Below, piece after piece: positions 46,740 to 55,689 of a DNA stretch of 64,000 nucleotides; the stretch's first letter is position 1; each line of letters opens with the position of its first letter. This DNA comes from Caenorhabditis remanei (taxonomy: Eukaryota; Nematoda; Chromadorea; Rhabditida; Rhabditidae), in assembly GCF_010183535.1 (NCBI RefSeq), contig NC_071330.1, positions 14,923,717 through 14,987,716 of the forward strand, read 5' to 3'. Under the pieces are notes generated by a model. The model was not told the DNA's origin. It searched no databases and saw only the letters and a list, made by a program, of their open reading frames with translations. The translations under genes and the position numbers were made by a program.

Positions 46740-47170
46740 CCTCTTTTGATTTTTTCTCACAATATTCTTTCCCTTTACGATTTTTTTCTCAAAATAATCC
46801 ACCTCTTTCGATTTTTTTCTCACAATATTCTTTCCCTTTACGATTTTGTCACCCAAATAAACTGCTGAATGTGAAAATCCTTGTCCCTTTCCATTTAGGT
46901 ACATTTGAATTCTTGTGGTGGCTGGGGGACTCGAAATGCAAATGCGCTCCGCGGTAGACTCGGCCACTCGCCTCGGCCATGTACACACACATTGAGAAAA
47001 AAGGGAGGGAAGACACATTTGAATTCTGGTGGTGGCTGGGGGACTCGAATTAAATTACGTCCTCGGCCATCTACACACAGAGGGAAAAGGGGGGAAGGGA
47101 GACTCTTCTCATTCGGGTCGTGGCTGGGGGGACTCGAATGCAAACGCGCTCCACTGTAGACTCGGCCATT
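46740..47170. repeat. Two sets of short repeats between convergent genes
   Basis: 46745-46850 repeats TTTCTCACAATATTCTTTCC and CTTTACGATTTTTTTCTCA. 46905-47170 has three imperfect copies of GGTGGCTGGGGGACTCGAA followed by a CTCGGCCAT/ACACACA segment. This is the centre of the composite element. Confidence 0.75.
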
Positions 47171-47292
47171 GAACTCGGCCATGGAGAGTAGTTGTGAAAT
47201 CCGAGACTTGTTGGGAATAAAACTGGTGAAATTGACAAGATTTTATTAAAATCAAACATTTTTTAGTGAAAATACACAATTGAAACTAAATT

Positions 47293-48021
47293 TTATACAG
47301 GTACATGCGCTATAGGATAAGACATTGTGAAATTTGAAAGGATTCGCATGCTTGAGTGTGCCAAGGGATCATTGTTTATTAGCATTGCTTGATAGGGTTC
47401 TGACATTATATCTTGATATGCTTCGAAGGCTCCACGCCATTTCTGACCAAATTGTTGTACAAGTAAGTTTTTGATTTGTGCCGCATCAGAAAGGTTTCGC
47501 ATTAAAATCAAATATGTACTATTGTTTCGAGTGGTGGGTGGTAGTGCAAATGCAGATTGTACCAAATTAAAGATTGCACAATTCATGTGGTGAGCATACA
47601 AACAAAACAGGTCATTCAATAGGTGCATTGATTTCTTGTCCCTGGCGAAAAAATTCATCAAGTCATCACATACAACAATGTTTCTCTCGTCCTTGTGTCT
47701 TTTTAGTAGCTCAATGTCTGGTATTCCTTCAATTGCTCGAAGATTTGGTAAATATCTTGGGATTCCAGGAGTGTCAACACCATAAAACCAAAAAATGTTG
47801 TCAATTGGTTCTTCAAATGTACGGCTCGAATTTTCAATAATACTACGTAATAGAGTAGTTTTGCCAGATTGCGTAGCACCGATAATTGTAGTCTGTGAGG
47901 GGAAGCGAAAGCGAAAGCCAGGAGTTAGGTGTGTTGTCTGACCAAATGATGTAGACATGGGCATAGAATTAGTGTTATTGTAACACAAAAGAAGATATTT
48001 ATAGTGAGAGTTGACGGACAA
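47293..48021 (-). CDS. FtsK/HerA-like DNA-packaging ATPase (Maverick/viral type)
   Basis: Single-exon frame of 242 residues; the real start may be MSTSFGQTTHL at residue 22. Walker A is GATQSGKT (48-55). Walker B is NIVVCDDL (114-121), with the double acidic pair typical of P-loop translocases. A conserved YLILMRNLSD follows near 165-175, where Maverick/Polinton and adenovirus-like ATPases have a similar segment. In such elements the protein pumps DNA into a capsid. No capsid, protease, PolB or integrase gene is seen nearby. Its 5' end overlaps the upstream gene by 23 bp. The frame is intact and may be functional. A cellular AAA protein is less likely, as the length and motif spacing fit the viral group. 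Confidence 0.7.
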   Translation of the reverse strand: MSVNSHYKYLLLCYNNTNSMPMSTSFGQTTHLTPGFRFRFPSQTTIIGATQSGKTTLLRSIIENSSRTFEEPIDNIFWFYGVDTPGIPRYLPNLRAIEGIPDIELLKRHKDERNIVVCDDLMNFFARDKKSMHLLNDLFCLYAHHMNCAIFNLVQSAFALPPTTRNNSTYLILMRNLSDAAQIKNLLVQQFGQKWRGAFEAYQDIMSEPYQAMLINNDPLAHSSMRILSNFTMSYPIAHVPV

Positions 48022-48694
48022 GTGTCGGCTTCTTTTCCAAGTTCAGACCACCAGCACCACGAAGTTGAGCTATTTGCTGTCCACATGTTTCCATAATCAG
48101 TGTGGATAATGAGCCGATTAAGAAATAGACGAGGCAATATATACTAGTTTCTAGGGGTTGTGGAGTTTCGTTTGGTGCAGCGAAAATTGGTAATCTACTA
48201 TATGAAGCAGGATCGACTTGGCCCAGAATTGTTTGATTGAATAGAATGGTGCCATTTGAATGAAGAGTTGTCAAAAGACCAGAAACTACATTAAAATCTC
48301 GAATTTCCTTTACATTATTCCAAACTGGTACGATCTTTTCACTCAGATGGGGTTGGAGGCGTACAATTTGATCATGAGCATATACATAAATGTGCTTCAA
48401 TACATGATCGAAAGCAAAATGTTCTGAAACTTGAGCGACGACATGAATATGTTTGTTCTCCACTCGATAAAGACGGCCTTGGCATTGCATCAGCATATCA
48501 TTTGGGGCAATAATTTCACAGACACATGCACGGTTTGAAACGTGTAGATTCAAGTCGGTATCCATTAGCATATCTTCAAATTCCCAAAAGGCTGTCATTA
48601 TGGGTTGACCCTCGGGGTCGTAGCCTTGAAAATGAGCACGCATATTAGTACTCAAGTGGGGAGCCGCGGCACTAATTGGATGCAGCTGTCCCAT
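47999..48694 (-). CDS. 231-residue protein of unknown family in the composite element
   Basis: Intact frame starting MGQLHPISAAAPHLSTNM; the ATG lies within the right inverted repeat. No known domain is recognised. It has a long mixed alpha/beta-like region and one hydrophobic segment near residues 184-200 (SIYCLVYFLIGSLSTLI), then a basic tail ending VRQLSL. It is upstream of and overlaps the ATPase gene, so the two are probably co-expressed. A virion membrane or minor structural role is conceivable but unproven. The same start is copied in the left inverted repeat (near 44920), where the frame stops after about 16 codons. Confidence 0.6.
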   Translation of the reverse strand: MGQLHPISAAAPHLSTNMRAHFQGYDPEGQPIMTAFWEFEDMLMDTDLNLHVSNRACVCEIIAPNDMLMQCQGRLYRVENKHIHVVAQVSEHFAFDHVLKHIYVYAHDQIVRLQPHLSEKIVPVWNNVKEIRDFNVVSGLLTTLHSNGTILFNQTILGQVDPASYSRLPIFAAPNETPQPLETSIYCLVYFLIGSLSTLIMETCGQQIAQLRGAGGLNLEKKPTLVRQLSL

Positions 48695-48837
48695 CCCGCT
48701 GAATCCAGCTTCTCTGCGTCTCTCATTTTGACGAGAGAACGAGACGCAGACGACGGGGGTGTGTCCCGACAGGGTGGTAAAAAGGCGAAAATATCAACCT
48801 AACACTACTAAAGTTGATATCTTTTTGTCCGGTACTG
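48650..48837. repeat. Right terminal inverted repeat of the composite element
   Basis: It matches 44369-44392 plus 44801-44960 in reverse with very few differences. It carries GAGACGCAGA and CTGCGTCTC motifs and GTCGGGACACACCCCCGTC. It probably contains the promoter for inward transcription. Confidence 0.85.
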
Positions 48838-48839
48838 TA

Positions 48840-49061
48840 CCTGAATTTTGCGCATCATATAATCGTCATAATACGACAAAAAGTTATAGAGCTTCGAAAT
48901 TTTTCGAAAATACTAAAATCATTGAAGGTTATACTTCATTTGCTGCTTTTCAGATGCTGTTAATTACGCTTTAATACACCATTTGCGGATGATCAATATA
49001 ATGCGTCTCTACTGGTGAGCAGTTTTCGAGAATCTTTCATAACGTGAATCTTTATTTACAG
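48840..49061. other. No firm gene; possible degraded exon
   Basis: 48954-49014 is bounded by TTTTCAG and GTGAGC and reads DAVNYALIHHL in one frame, which could be a worn part of a SET domain. It does not join the next exon in phase. Confidence 0.3.
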
Positions 49062-49640
49062 AAAACTTGTACAACGGAAAAAATGTGTATGAATCCACTG
49101 AAGTACGGGAAATTGCACCAGATTCTTATCACACAGCTGTAATCCAAATACGACTTTCTGGAGGTTAGTTAGACGGCTAATTGTGAGATGCCCCATGTTA
49201 ACCTTAAGAAAAAATCGGAAAGATTTCTGACTTCCTCCTAAAAATACGCCATTTTTGGGTATTTTTATCCCGAAAATCGTAATTTTGTGAAAAATTTTGG
49301 GTTCTGGCCGAGTGGTTAAGGTAGAATTCCTTATCGTTCAAAAGGTCAGGGGTTCAATCCCCATGGTGGTTAAAACTTTTTGAATCTTTTTTGCTTGTTT
49401 TTTTTCGGGTTCTACGTGTCAAATAACCTAAAAAGCATAATCTCAAACTGATTTTATCTTCATTTCAGAGCATTCCAAGGTGGTATTTCTCCTGCTGATA
49501 TGAGACATCAAAGCTGGCGAAGAAATAACATTTAATTATGGACCGATATTTAATTGCTTGTCTAAATTTTTGAATAAAGTGATATATGCCAGTAACAATA
49601 AGTTCACCGTTGTATATTTTATAAATTACGTGGAAATAAT
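49062..49640 (+). pseudogene. SET-domain gene remnant with nonsense codon
   Basis: Exons 49062-49163 and 49469 onward join in phase. The second reads VVFLLLI, a TGA stop at about 49502, then DIKAGEEITFNYGPIFN. This is the C-terminal part of a SET methyltransferase domain, in which the final Tyr of the NYG motif lines the active site. The stop stands where the family usually has Arg, so a CGA to TGA change is the likely cause. The FINHSC motif and post-SET cysteines are not seen. An LTR element lies directly downstream and probably broke the gene's end. Confidence 0.65.
49303..49376 (+). pseudogene. tRNA-like sequence (class II type) in intron
   Basis: TGGCCGAGTGGTTAAGG is a clear A box of Leu/Ser tRNAs, and GGGGTTCAATCCCC a clear T arm/B box about 38 bp later. 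The acceptor stem does not pair and the anticodon arm is poor. It is a tRNA pseudogene or SINE head rather than a working tRNA. Confidence 0.6.
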
Positions 49641-49685
49641 CTACGAGTTAGATTGTACCAGTTGTGGCAATATAGCTGGGGCTAT

Positions 49686-49972
49686 TGTCACAGGCCAAAC
49701 TCTGACCTGTCTCTTCCCTCTTTTCCTCGGGTTCTCTCTCGTCTGAGATTACGTATTGCTCTCGGCTCAGCGGGGCGTAAACAACCACCCGGCCGGCCGA
49801 GAGTCTCTTCTCTCCTTTTTACACTCAGTATATACTCGCTGGTGCTGGAGCAAGGACGGCAAGTCCTTCTCCTTGCTATACCGGAATAATAAATGATTGC
49901 AATCATACACTGAATGTACCTAAAACAGACAGAAATGCTAAAATACAGATAGGCGCAATCTGGTATTTTACA
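49686..49972 (+). repeat. 5' LTR
   Basis: 287 bp, TG...CA. Contains CAGCGGGGCGTAAACAACCA and an AATAAT(A)AATG segment that differs slightly from the 3' LTR. Confidence 0.9.
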
Positions 49973-50031
49973 TGGAAGTCCCACCTCGAGTAGGGTGATA
50001 AAGTTGGCGCCCTATTATTCAACTTTATCAT

Positions 50032-50103
50032 CTGCGAACTCAGGTCGTCGCAGGATTCAAATCTGTCCTGAAGTGCTAACCGCTACACCTACACCATGGA
50101 ACC
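50032..50103 (-). pseudogene. tRNA-Gln(UUG)-like pseudogene inside the LTR element
   Basis: The minus strand reads GGTTCCATGGTGTAG, then CGGTTAGCACT, an anticodon arm AGGA...TTTGAA...TCCT and GCGACGACCTGAGTTCG. This matches the plan of animal tRNA-Gln. There is a 6 bp duplication in the D loop, extra bases in the anticodon loop, and the T arm and 3' acceptor are lost. Confidence 0.7.
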
Positions 50104-51005
50104 CACCACCCCCATTTGAACCCCCCACTACCCACCCATTTCTACTATTCATTCTATAACTTCTATTATATTACTCTAATATTCATCGTCGTCAGTCTCA
50201 GTGCAATGCAGTTGCGATGTTCTCGATTTCAATCGATCGCGGATTTTGGTTTGGATTGTTTTGGCCTCAGTCACTGGAAAAGGATTGGCCTGATGTGAAA
50301 AGCTGTCAAGGGATCTTCAATGCCGGAAAGGAAAGTCAATATAATTATAATTTTTTTAATACCATTTTGAGAAATTTCCCACCCCTAGTTGAGACAAAAA
50401 GTCACTAGTGTGAGTGTAGGATAATGAGCGGATGAGCACATGCGCGGAAGCGCATGGTTATTAAGTAATTGACTGTTCAAAAATTCAACAGCTAAAATGA
50501 GTCTGATTTGAATAGAACCAATAATTGAGAAGATTGTCCCCCCAATTGTTAATTGAATTGTATAATACAGCTTCAAAAATTTTTAATTTTAGAATGTTTG
50601 ATTTTCTTCTTGTAGATACTCGCCTCAAAACATCATAGTTTATTATTGTATGTTACCGCAACTTCCTAACGCCGCCAGTTTGACAAAACTTCGGTCACTA
50701 GATAAGATTAGGGCAATAAGACGCTATGAGAATCTGATTTTTGTATTTGAGACCTTGATGACGACTGTTTATTTTTGTGTATTTTATGTTGTTTTATAGT
50801 CTGTTTCACTGTTTTAGGCTCTTTTGAACTGTTTTAACCGAAAGTTCTCAACCACTTTTTAAATTCTAAGTCGGTTGAAGCTTCGGGGCGAAGCAGTTCT
50901 CGAGAGAAGGGGAGAGCCTTAGGGAAACCCTGCGGAAAGTGGTCTCTAACTTGATCTCTTCTATAGAGTTTCGAGGACGAAACCTTCTTTCCAAAGAGGG
51001 GAGGA

Positions 51006-51292
51006 TGTCACAGGCCAAACTCTGACCTGTCTCTTCCCTCTTTTCCTCGGGTTCTCTCTCGTCTGAGATTACGTATTGCTCTCGGCTCAGCGGGGCGTAA
51101 ACAACCACCCGGCCGGCCGAGAGTCTCTTCTCTCCTTTTTACACTCAGTATATACTCGCTGGTGCTGGAGCAAGGACGGCAAGTCCTTCTCCTTGCTATA
51201 CCGGAATAAATAATGATTGCAATCATACACTGAATGTACCTAAAACAGACAGAAATGCTAAAATATAGATAGGCGCAATCTGGTATTTTACA
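51006..51292 (+). repeat. 3' LTR
   Basis: 287 bp, near-identical to the 5' LTR. Preceded by the polypurine tract at about 50991-51005. Confidence 0.9.
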
Positions 51293-51411
51293 CTATTATT
51301 ATCACGACAACGTGACGGGGCCCAAAAACTCCTATTTCTATATCAATTCATAATACGAAAACTAACTTTTAGAATGATGACTCCACCAAGGAAGTTTCCT
51401 CGACCCAAAAT

Positions 51412-51640
51412 TTAAAGATGTCATCTGCAGGCAATTAAATGGAAAAATAATGGTAGATTTGGAAGAAATCCTTGAGCACTCTGCAGAAAGGGAACGAGGA
51501 TAATTTCTATAATTTTTACAGCGAGTATCACTGGAACAATATTGGAACACTGCCTGAAATATAAATAATTTATTTATAATATCAATTTAATATACTTTTT
51601 CTTTAGTTTTTATTTCTAAATAAACGTTTTCAAACAAAAA
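51412..51640 (+). repeat. Direct repeat flanking the membrane-protein gene, left copy
   Basis: It shares with 53248-53458 the segments GAACGAGGATAATTTCTATA and TTGGAACACTGCCTGAAATA plus an A/T-rich tail with TTTCTAAATAAAC. It looks like the end of a duplicated 3' UTR. Confidence 0.75.
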
Positions 51641-52012
51641 TAGCATTGATTTTTTCAAAAAATCGGAAAATAATCGATGGATTATAGTTTTGAGTTTTTC
51701 AACTGTCGCGAAACTACCGTAACCCACTCAGTTTCACCCCGAGACCGTTAGATTCAAAATCAGCATGTTCTCAGTATTCAGAAAAGTGTAATCATGCCTA
51801 TATTCGGCCCCGCCGCGTGGTTTACTTAAACTCACTTGTGCCAGTGTCCCAGAAACTTTTGGTGAACTTACCAAAAAATTACTCGACCTTTGAACTACGG
51901 CACCCTTGTCCTACCTTGACATGACCGACGCCCGGATGTCATGGACGGGTAGCACAGAAAAAAAGTGCATATAAGCTGGAATTTCCGCAGTCAAAACCAC
52001 AATCAGCTACTG

Positions 52013-52975
52013 ATGCGTCTTCTCGTGGTCCTCGTTGTCTTTGGGTTGCTTATCACCACTTGCCAAAGTTTGGATTACTCTTTAACCAAATTCTCTATAG
52101 CCATTCATTGCCCGAGCGGAGAACTTGGATTATGGAATGCGAAACTTTCGATATTTCATCACAGTAAAACCGAATATCTTGCAACATCTGGAGGAATGAC
52201 TTCGGACAAGTTCCAACTCATAGAAATTGAAGGATATTCCTACAATTTCAATGAACGAGCATTTATGTTGCTTGAGGTTGATTCAAGGTGTAAGATAAAG
52301 ACCTCTATTTTACCTGGGAATGAGTATGAAATGCCTATTCCAAAAGATAATGGGTAATGTTTCATTATAAACTTGTTGTAATGCTAAATGTGAACATTTT
52401 CAGACACCACTATGCTTTCCGAGTCTACAATATGGAGAATGCAGAGGATTTAACTGATAGCGAGGCCTACGAATATCTGTTTATGAAGTATCTGGAAAAG
52501 GACTGTGCAATGAACGGTACGAATTGCATTTTATCAGCTAATTGTTTTTAAAATATTGAAATATTCCAGAATGTAAAGGGAGCACACGTGAATACGTAGC
52601 CAAAGGTTGTGACATTTTTAAAAATGAAACTTCGCAATGTATAAAAGGATATGATGATACGCTACCGAAATATTGTCAGAAGGAAGGATCACCGGGTAAG
52701 TGATAAGTTTCAGTCCAGTTTACAATGTTCAATGTTTCTTCAGTGTAGTTGGAGCCATTATCGTCCTTGCTCTAGTCATCGGCGTTTTCTTCTACTGTAG
52801 AAAAAAGAAGAGGAGTAAGCAGAACGTGACTGGAACAATGTCTGGATCTGGCACTATCTCGGGAACCACGAAACAGTCCAGTGGAACAAACAATTTCAAT
52901 TCTGGAACACCGACTGGAACACCGACTGGAACACCGACTGGAGCACCGACCACTACAGGAGGAGAAAGATATTAG
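52013..52975 (+). CDS. Type I membrane protein, unknown family; last junction doubtful
   Basis: Exons 52013-52353, 52404-52516 and 52570-52695 join in phase. The start MRLLVVLVVFGLLITTCQS is a signal peptide, chosen over an upstream ATG at 51965. The ectodomain of about 175 residues has several Cys (CPSG, CKIK, DCAMNECKG, GCDIF, QCIKG, YCQKEG). The last exon encodes one helix (VGAIIVLALVIGVFFYC), a KKKR stop-transfer and a Gly-Thr-Pro repeat tail ending GGERY. From 52695 the obvious acceptor at 52743 brings TAG into frame. An acceptor at 52718 keeps the frame but makes a 23 bp intron. So either a micro-intron is used or the gene is damaged. A paralogous tail is at 35166-35482. Confidence 0.65.
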
Positions 52976-53247
52976 TTGTCTCCTTTTACTTGATAAGTTA
53001 CCTTTTTTGTATAAATAAATTTGTTTAATATTTCACCAGTTCTGTGTTTGTACAATGTTTAGGTACACTGAAACTGGTTTTCAAAATTTGCCAATTTTCA
53101 AGAAAAAAGTTTTTTTCGCGCCAGAAAAAAACTCTGCGTCTCTCACCGCCGATACTCTCTCGTTTGCGGTGGGGCGCAGTTGTAAGAAGGCGTGGGCTGC
53201 TAATATGAACACATATTTTCAGCATCGTGGACTGTCATCTGCAAGGA

Positions 53248-53458
53248 TGCCATAATTTAGAAAAATTTGAAAAAATAATGGAACAAATCTTTGAGCACTG
53301 CAGAAAAGGAACGAGGATAATTTCTATAATTTCTACATCGAGCAGCATCATTGGCACAAGATTGGAACACTGCCTGAAATATAACACATTTATGTATAAT
53401 ATTAATATAATATTCCTTTTTTTAAAGTTTTGTTTTCTAAATAAACTTTTTTGAACTC
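53248..53458 (+). repeat. Direct repeat flanking the membrane-protein gene, right copy
   Basis: Partner of 51412-51640, same orientation. The pair brackets the membrane-protein gene, suggesting a tandem duplication that lost one gene copy. Confidence 0.75.
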
Positions 53459-53619
53459 AAAAAAGATTCGAAACCATATCACATACAACATCGACGACGT
53501 AGCAGAGAATTATGAGCTTTTCAATTGTCGCGAGACTACCGTAATCCTCTCCATTTTGCTCTGAGACCCTCCAACACCAAGTTTTTCAGAATCAGCTTTC
53601 AGACTCGAATACGACATAG

Positions 53620-54060
53620 ATACAGCCAGTAGTGGAGACGCAGAGAGCATTATGTCCCCCCGTCAAAAAACCCCTTTTTCTCTATGCGACCCAATTTAAT
53701 GGTTTGAATGGCGCCGGCCACAAGAAAGAATAGTGGAGACACAGAGAGGCCGACAGTTGTTATTTACCCGTCCCCTTCTCTTTCCCAACCATTTCATAAT
53801 AGATGCAATTCCCTTCTTCTCCTATTTTGATGTTATAGATGCTTTACTGAATAAGTGTCAAAAAACAACTATTTCTGATTTTCCTGGAAACCTAATTTTA
53901 TTTATTTTTGCGGTTCGTCGTGATGAGGTGAGTAGATTTTTTAATAGTTTCAAAGTTTCCGCATCTTTTGAGTCTAGAAGCGTCGGAATACGGCAAGAAC
54001 TGAGAAGGTTATATTCTTTTTCAGAAAATTCTATAAATTTCCTGTATTTTGAGCTTTCCT
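53620..54060. repeat. Dispersed repeat with GTGGAGACGCAGAGAG, second copy
   Basis: Same order of segments as 43330-43900, with two GTGGAGACRCAGAGAG copies and TTACTGAATAAGTGTCAAAA. Confidence 0.7.
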
Positions 54061-54156
54061 GTATCGATAACAATTAAATTCCCCCCAGCCTACGAGTAGA
54101 AACGTTTCTCATTTTTTACTTCAAATTTACTTCTCCAACGATTTTGATGTTTGATC

Positions 54157-54484
54157 ATCAAAAAAATGTCAGAAACCGTGTTCTGAGAAAATGCCGACTG
54201 TGAAACTGATTCTGTTCCCATATGCACTCATGAGAACTATACAATTTTGCAGATCCCAGCGATTCTCCTGAGAAAGTCGTGAATCTTTTCTTGACCAAGA
54301 GCTGACTACTGCGTACAAAGAACTGGTTGCACGAAGACCGTTCAAAAAGGTGAGAAATGCAGAATTTGTGGTACTTCAGAAAATGCGTTTTGCAGACGAG
54401 TTCATCAACGATATGCTTGACAATCGAAAAATAAAGTTCCCAGATTTTCTCGATGCATCCGATACAGAATCTACTCGGGAATAA
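54157..54484 (+). pseudogene. Unrecognised broken small gene
   Basis: An ATG at about 54164 opens MSETVF then stops (TGA), after which the same frame continues ENADCETDSVPICTHE. A later block to 54349 reads DQELTTAYKELVARRPFKK in one frame. The final block reads DEFINDMLDNRKIKFPDFLD and ends STRE then TAA (54484). Donor GTGAGA at 54350 and acceptors at 54379 or 54394 exist, but no choice of phase is open throughout. No family recognised. Confidence 0.35.
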
Positions 54485-54621
54485 CAAAACAATTCAGTTG
54501 ATCTCAGCAGAAATGAATAATAAATATGCGGAGTTTTTTTGTTTTTTTAGTTGCAGTGACATATGCAAACTGTTGAAAAACAGAACTAATTAGAAAAAAA
54601 CTGTTCATCACACATAAAGAT

Positions 54622-54677
54622 TCGTTCAGAAGAGTGCTCTCCAATTGGTCGAGACGGTGGTTTAAGTAGGCGAACAT
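54622..54677 (-). pseudogene. Inverted fragment of GATA-factor exon 2
   Basis: The minus strand reads [19 protein letters not shown], against [19 protein letters not shown] at the start of exon 2 of the gene at 58828-60839. The preceding intron end also matches, but the acceptor AG is now TG, so the exon cannot be spliced. Homology stops after about 19 codons. Confidence 0.85.
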
Positions 54678-54734
54678 CAGCAAAACTGTTTTTCCCAACG
54701 AATTCAGTCGATTTCCCACAATTTGAGACAAAAA

Positions 54735-55015
54735 TCACCGGAAAATGTCAAAAAATGAGAAAGTTACAGATTTTCGAAACTTTTCGAAATTCTTCATACT
54801 ACCGTAACCCGGTGGGTTTCTATCCGGAATTTATGAAAATTAAATATTCAGCATTAGCTGGTAGAGAGCTTTCAGAAAAGTATAATAATCAAGACCAGGT
54901 TTGGAGCAAGTTGATCCTCGACGCAAAAACGAGTCAGTGGGTTACTGTAGTAGTCGCGTCGAGACCCAAATCGCTCCAAACTTAGTCATGATTATACTCA
55001 TTTGAAAGCTCTCGT
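54735..55015. repeat. TATAATCATG-family palindrome
   Basis: Starts with AAAATGAGAAAGTTACAGAT; arms GAGAGCTTTCAGAAAAGTAT and CATGATTATACTCATTTGAA. The loop has GTCGCGTCGAGACCCAAATC. Confidence 0.7.
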
Positions 55016-55109
55016 CTGCGTGTCCACCATGTCTCGGAAGACACATTTATTATTATGGATCCTCCTGCCCCTCCACTGTCCTTCATTGTGCCTGGCAGGT
55101 GGTGTCAAC

Positions 55110-55672
55110 CAGAGTTGAGCGGAATTCCGCCTTCCGCCTTCCGCCTTCCGCTTTCCGCCACTTTTTTCTTTCCGCCTTCCGCTTTCCGCTCTCCTCCGAA
55201 AAATGTTTTATTCCGCCTTCCGAGTTCCGGTTACCTCCAAAAATTTTCCAATTTCCGCTTTCCGCCTTCCGCTGTTTAAAAAATTTTTCCTCAACTTGAA
55301 AAATTTGATCACCTATTCCAATTTACTGATATTTTTGTGGTTTTTTGCAGCAAAGCTACCAGTATCTACCGAAAAAAAAATTTAACTCAAATTTAACCAT
55401 TTTAGTGTTTTTTACTACAAACTAAGGCCACAATCGTATTTTTGAAAGCGACATTGTGTTCCGCCTTCCGCCTTTTGGCATTTTTTTTCCATTCCGCTTT
55501 CCGCCTTCCGCCTTCCGCCAAACAATTTTCGCTTCCGCCTCCCGCTCTCCGCTTTCCGCCGATATTTTTTAAATTCCGCCTTCCGCCTTCCGCTTTCCGC
55601 CCAAAAAATGTTCATTCCGCTTTCCGCCTTCCGCCTTCCGCCATTTCAAAAACCGTATTCCGCTCAACTCTG
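55110..55672. mobile_element. hAT-like element filled with the 7-mer CTTCCGC
   Basis: 563 bp with perfect 16 bp inverted ends (CAGAGTTGAGCGGAAT). It is flanked by GTGTCAAC at 55102-55109 and 55673-55680. Two blocks of CTTCCGC/CTTTCCGC units (55125-55280 and 55458-55650) flank an A/T-rich centre that contains no gene. Confidence 0.9.
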
Positions 55673-55689
55673 GTGTCAACGGTCGTTCA

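Larger units (their letters stand above)
44369..48837. mobile_element. Composite element: Tc1-like ends around viral-type genes
   Basis: Both ends read CAGTACCGRACAAAAAGRTA inward and are flanked by TA (44367-44368 and 48838-48839). These are the hallmarks of Tc1/mariner insertions; the Tc1 end has the same CAGT...CAAAAAGATATC pattern. The inverted repeats are about 188 bp; the left one is split by a later insertion at 44393-44800. The interior has no visible transposase. It carries a DEDDy exonuclease gene rightward (45677) and two leftward genes: an unknown 231-residue protein and a FtsK/HerA-like ATPase. The interior also has three sets of tandem or direct repeats. It might be a Tc1-mobilised capture of a Maverick-like fragment, or a virus-like element with Tc1-type ends. 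Confidence 0.75.
49686..51292. mobile_element. Deleted Ty3/gypsy-type LTR retrotransposon
   Basis: Two direct 287 bp LTRs (49686-49972 and 51006-51292) begin TGTCACAGG and end TTTTACA. The target duplication is CTAT (49682-49685 and 51293-51296). A TGG follows the 5' LTR directly, as a primer-binding site would. The polypurine tract AAAGAGGGGAGGA precedes the 3' LTR. Upstream of it the plus strand reads FEDETFFPKRG, the usual tail of Ty3/gypsy Pol. Only about 1 kb of interior remains, without gag or reverse transcriptase. LTRs differ at only a few bases, so the insertion is recent. Confidence 0.9.

Noticed and set aside
46677..47182. Minus-strand frames of 113 and 95 codons in the centre of the composite element
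   Set aside because: They are built from three imperfect nucleotide repeats and show no domain.
47293..48021. Reading the ATPase as proof of a complete Maverick/Polinton
   Set aside because: No PolB, integrase, protease or capsid frames are visible and the ends are Tc1-like, so only a partial resemblance is claimed.
49303..49376. Functional tRNA-Leu or tRNA-Ser
   Set aside because: A and B boxes are good but the acceptor stem does not pair and the anticodon arm is not formed.
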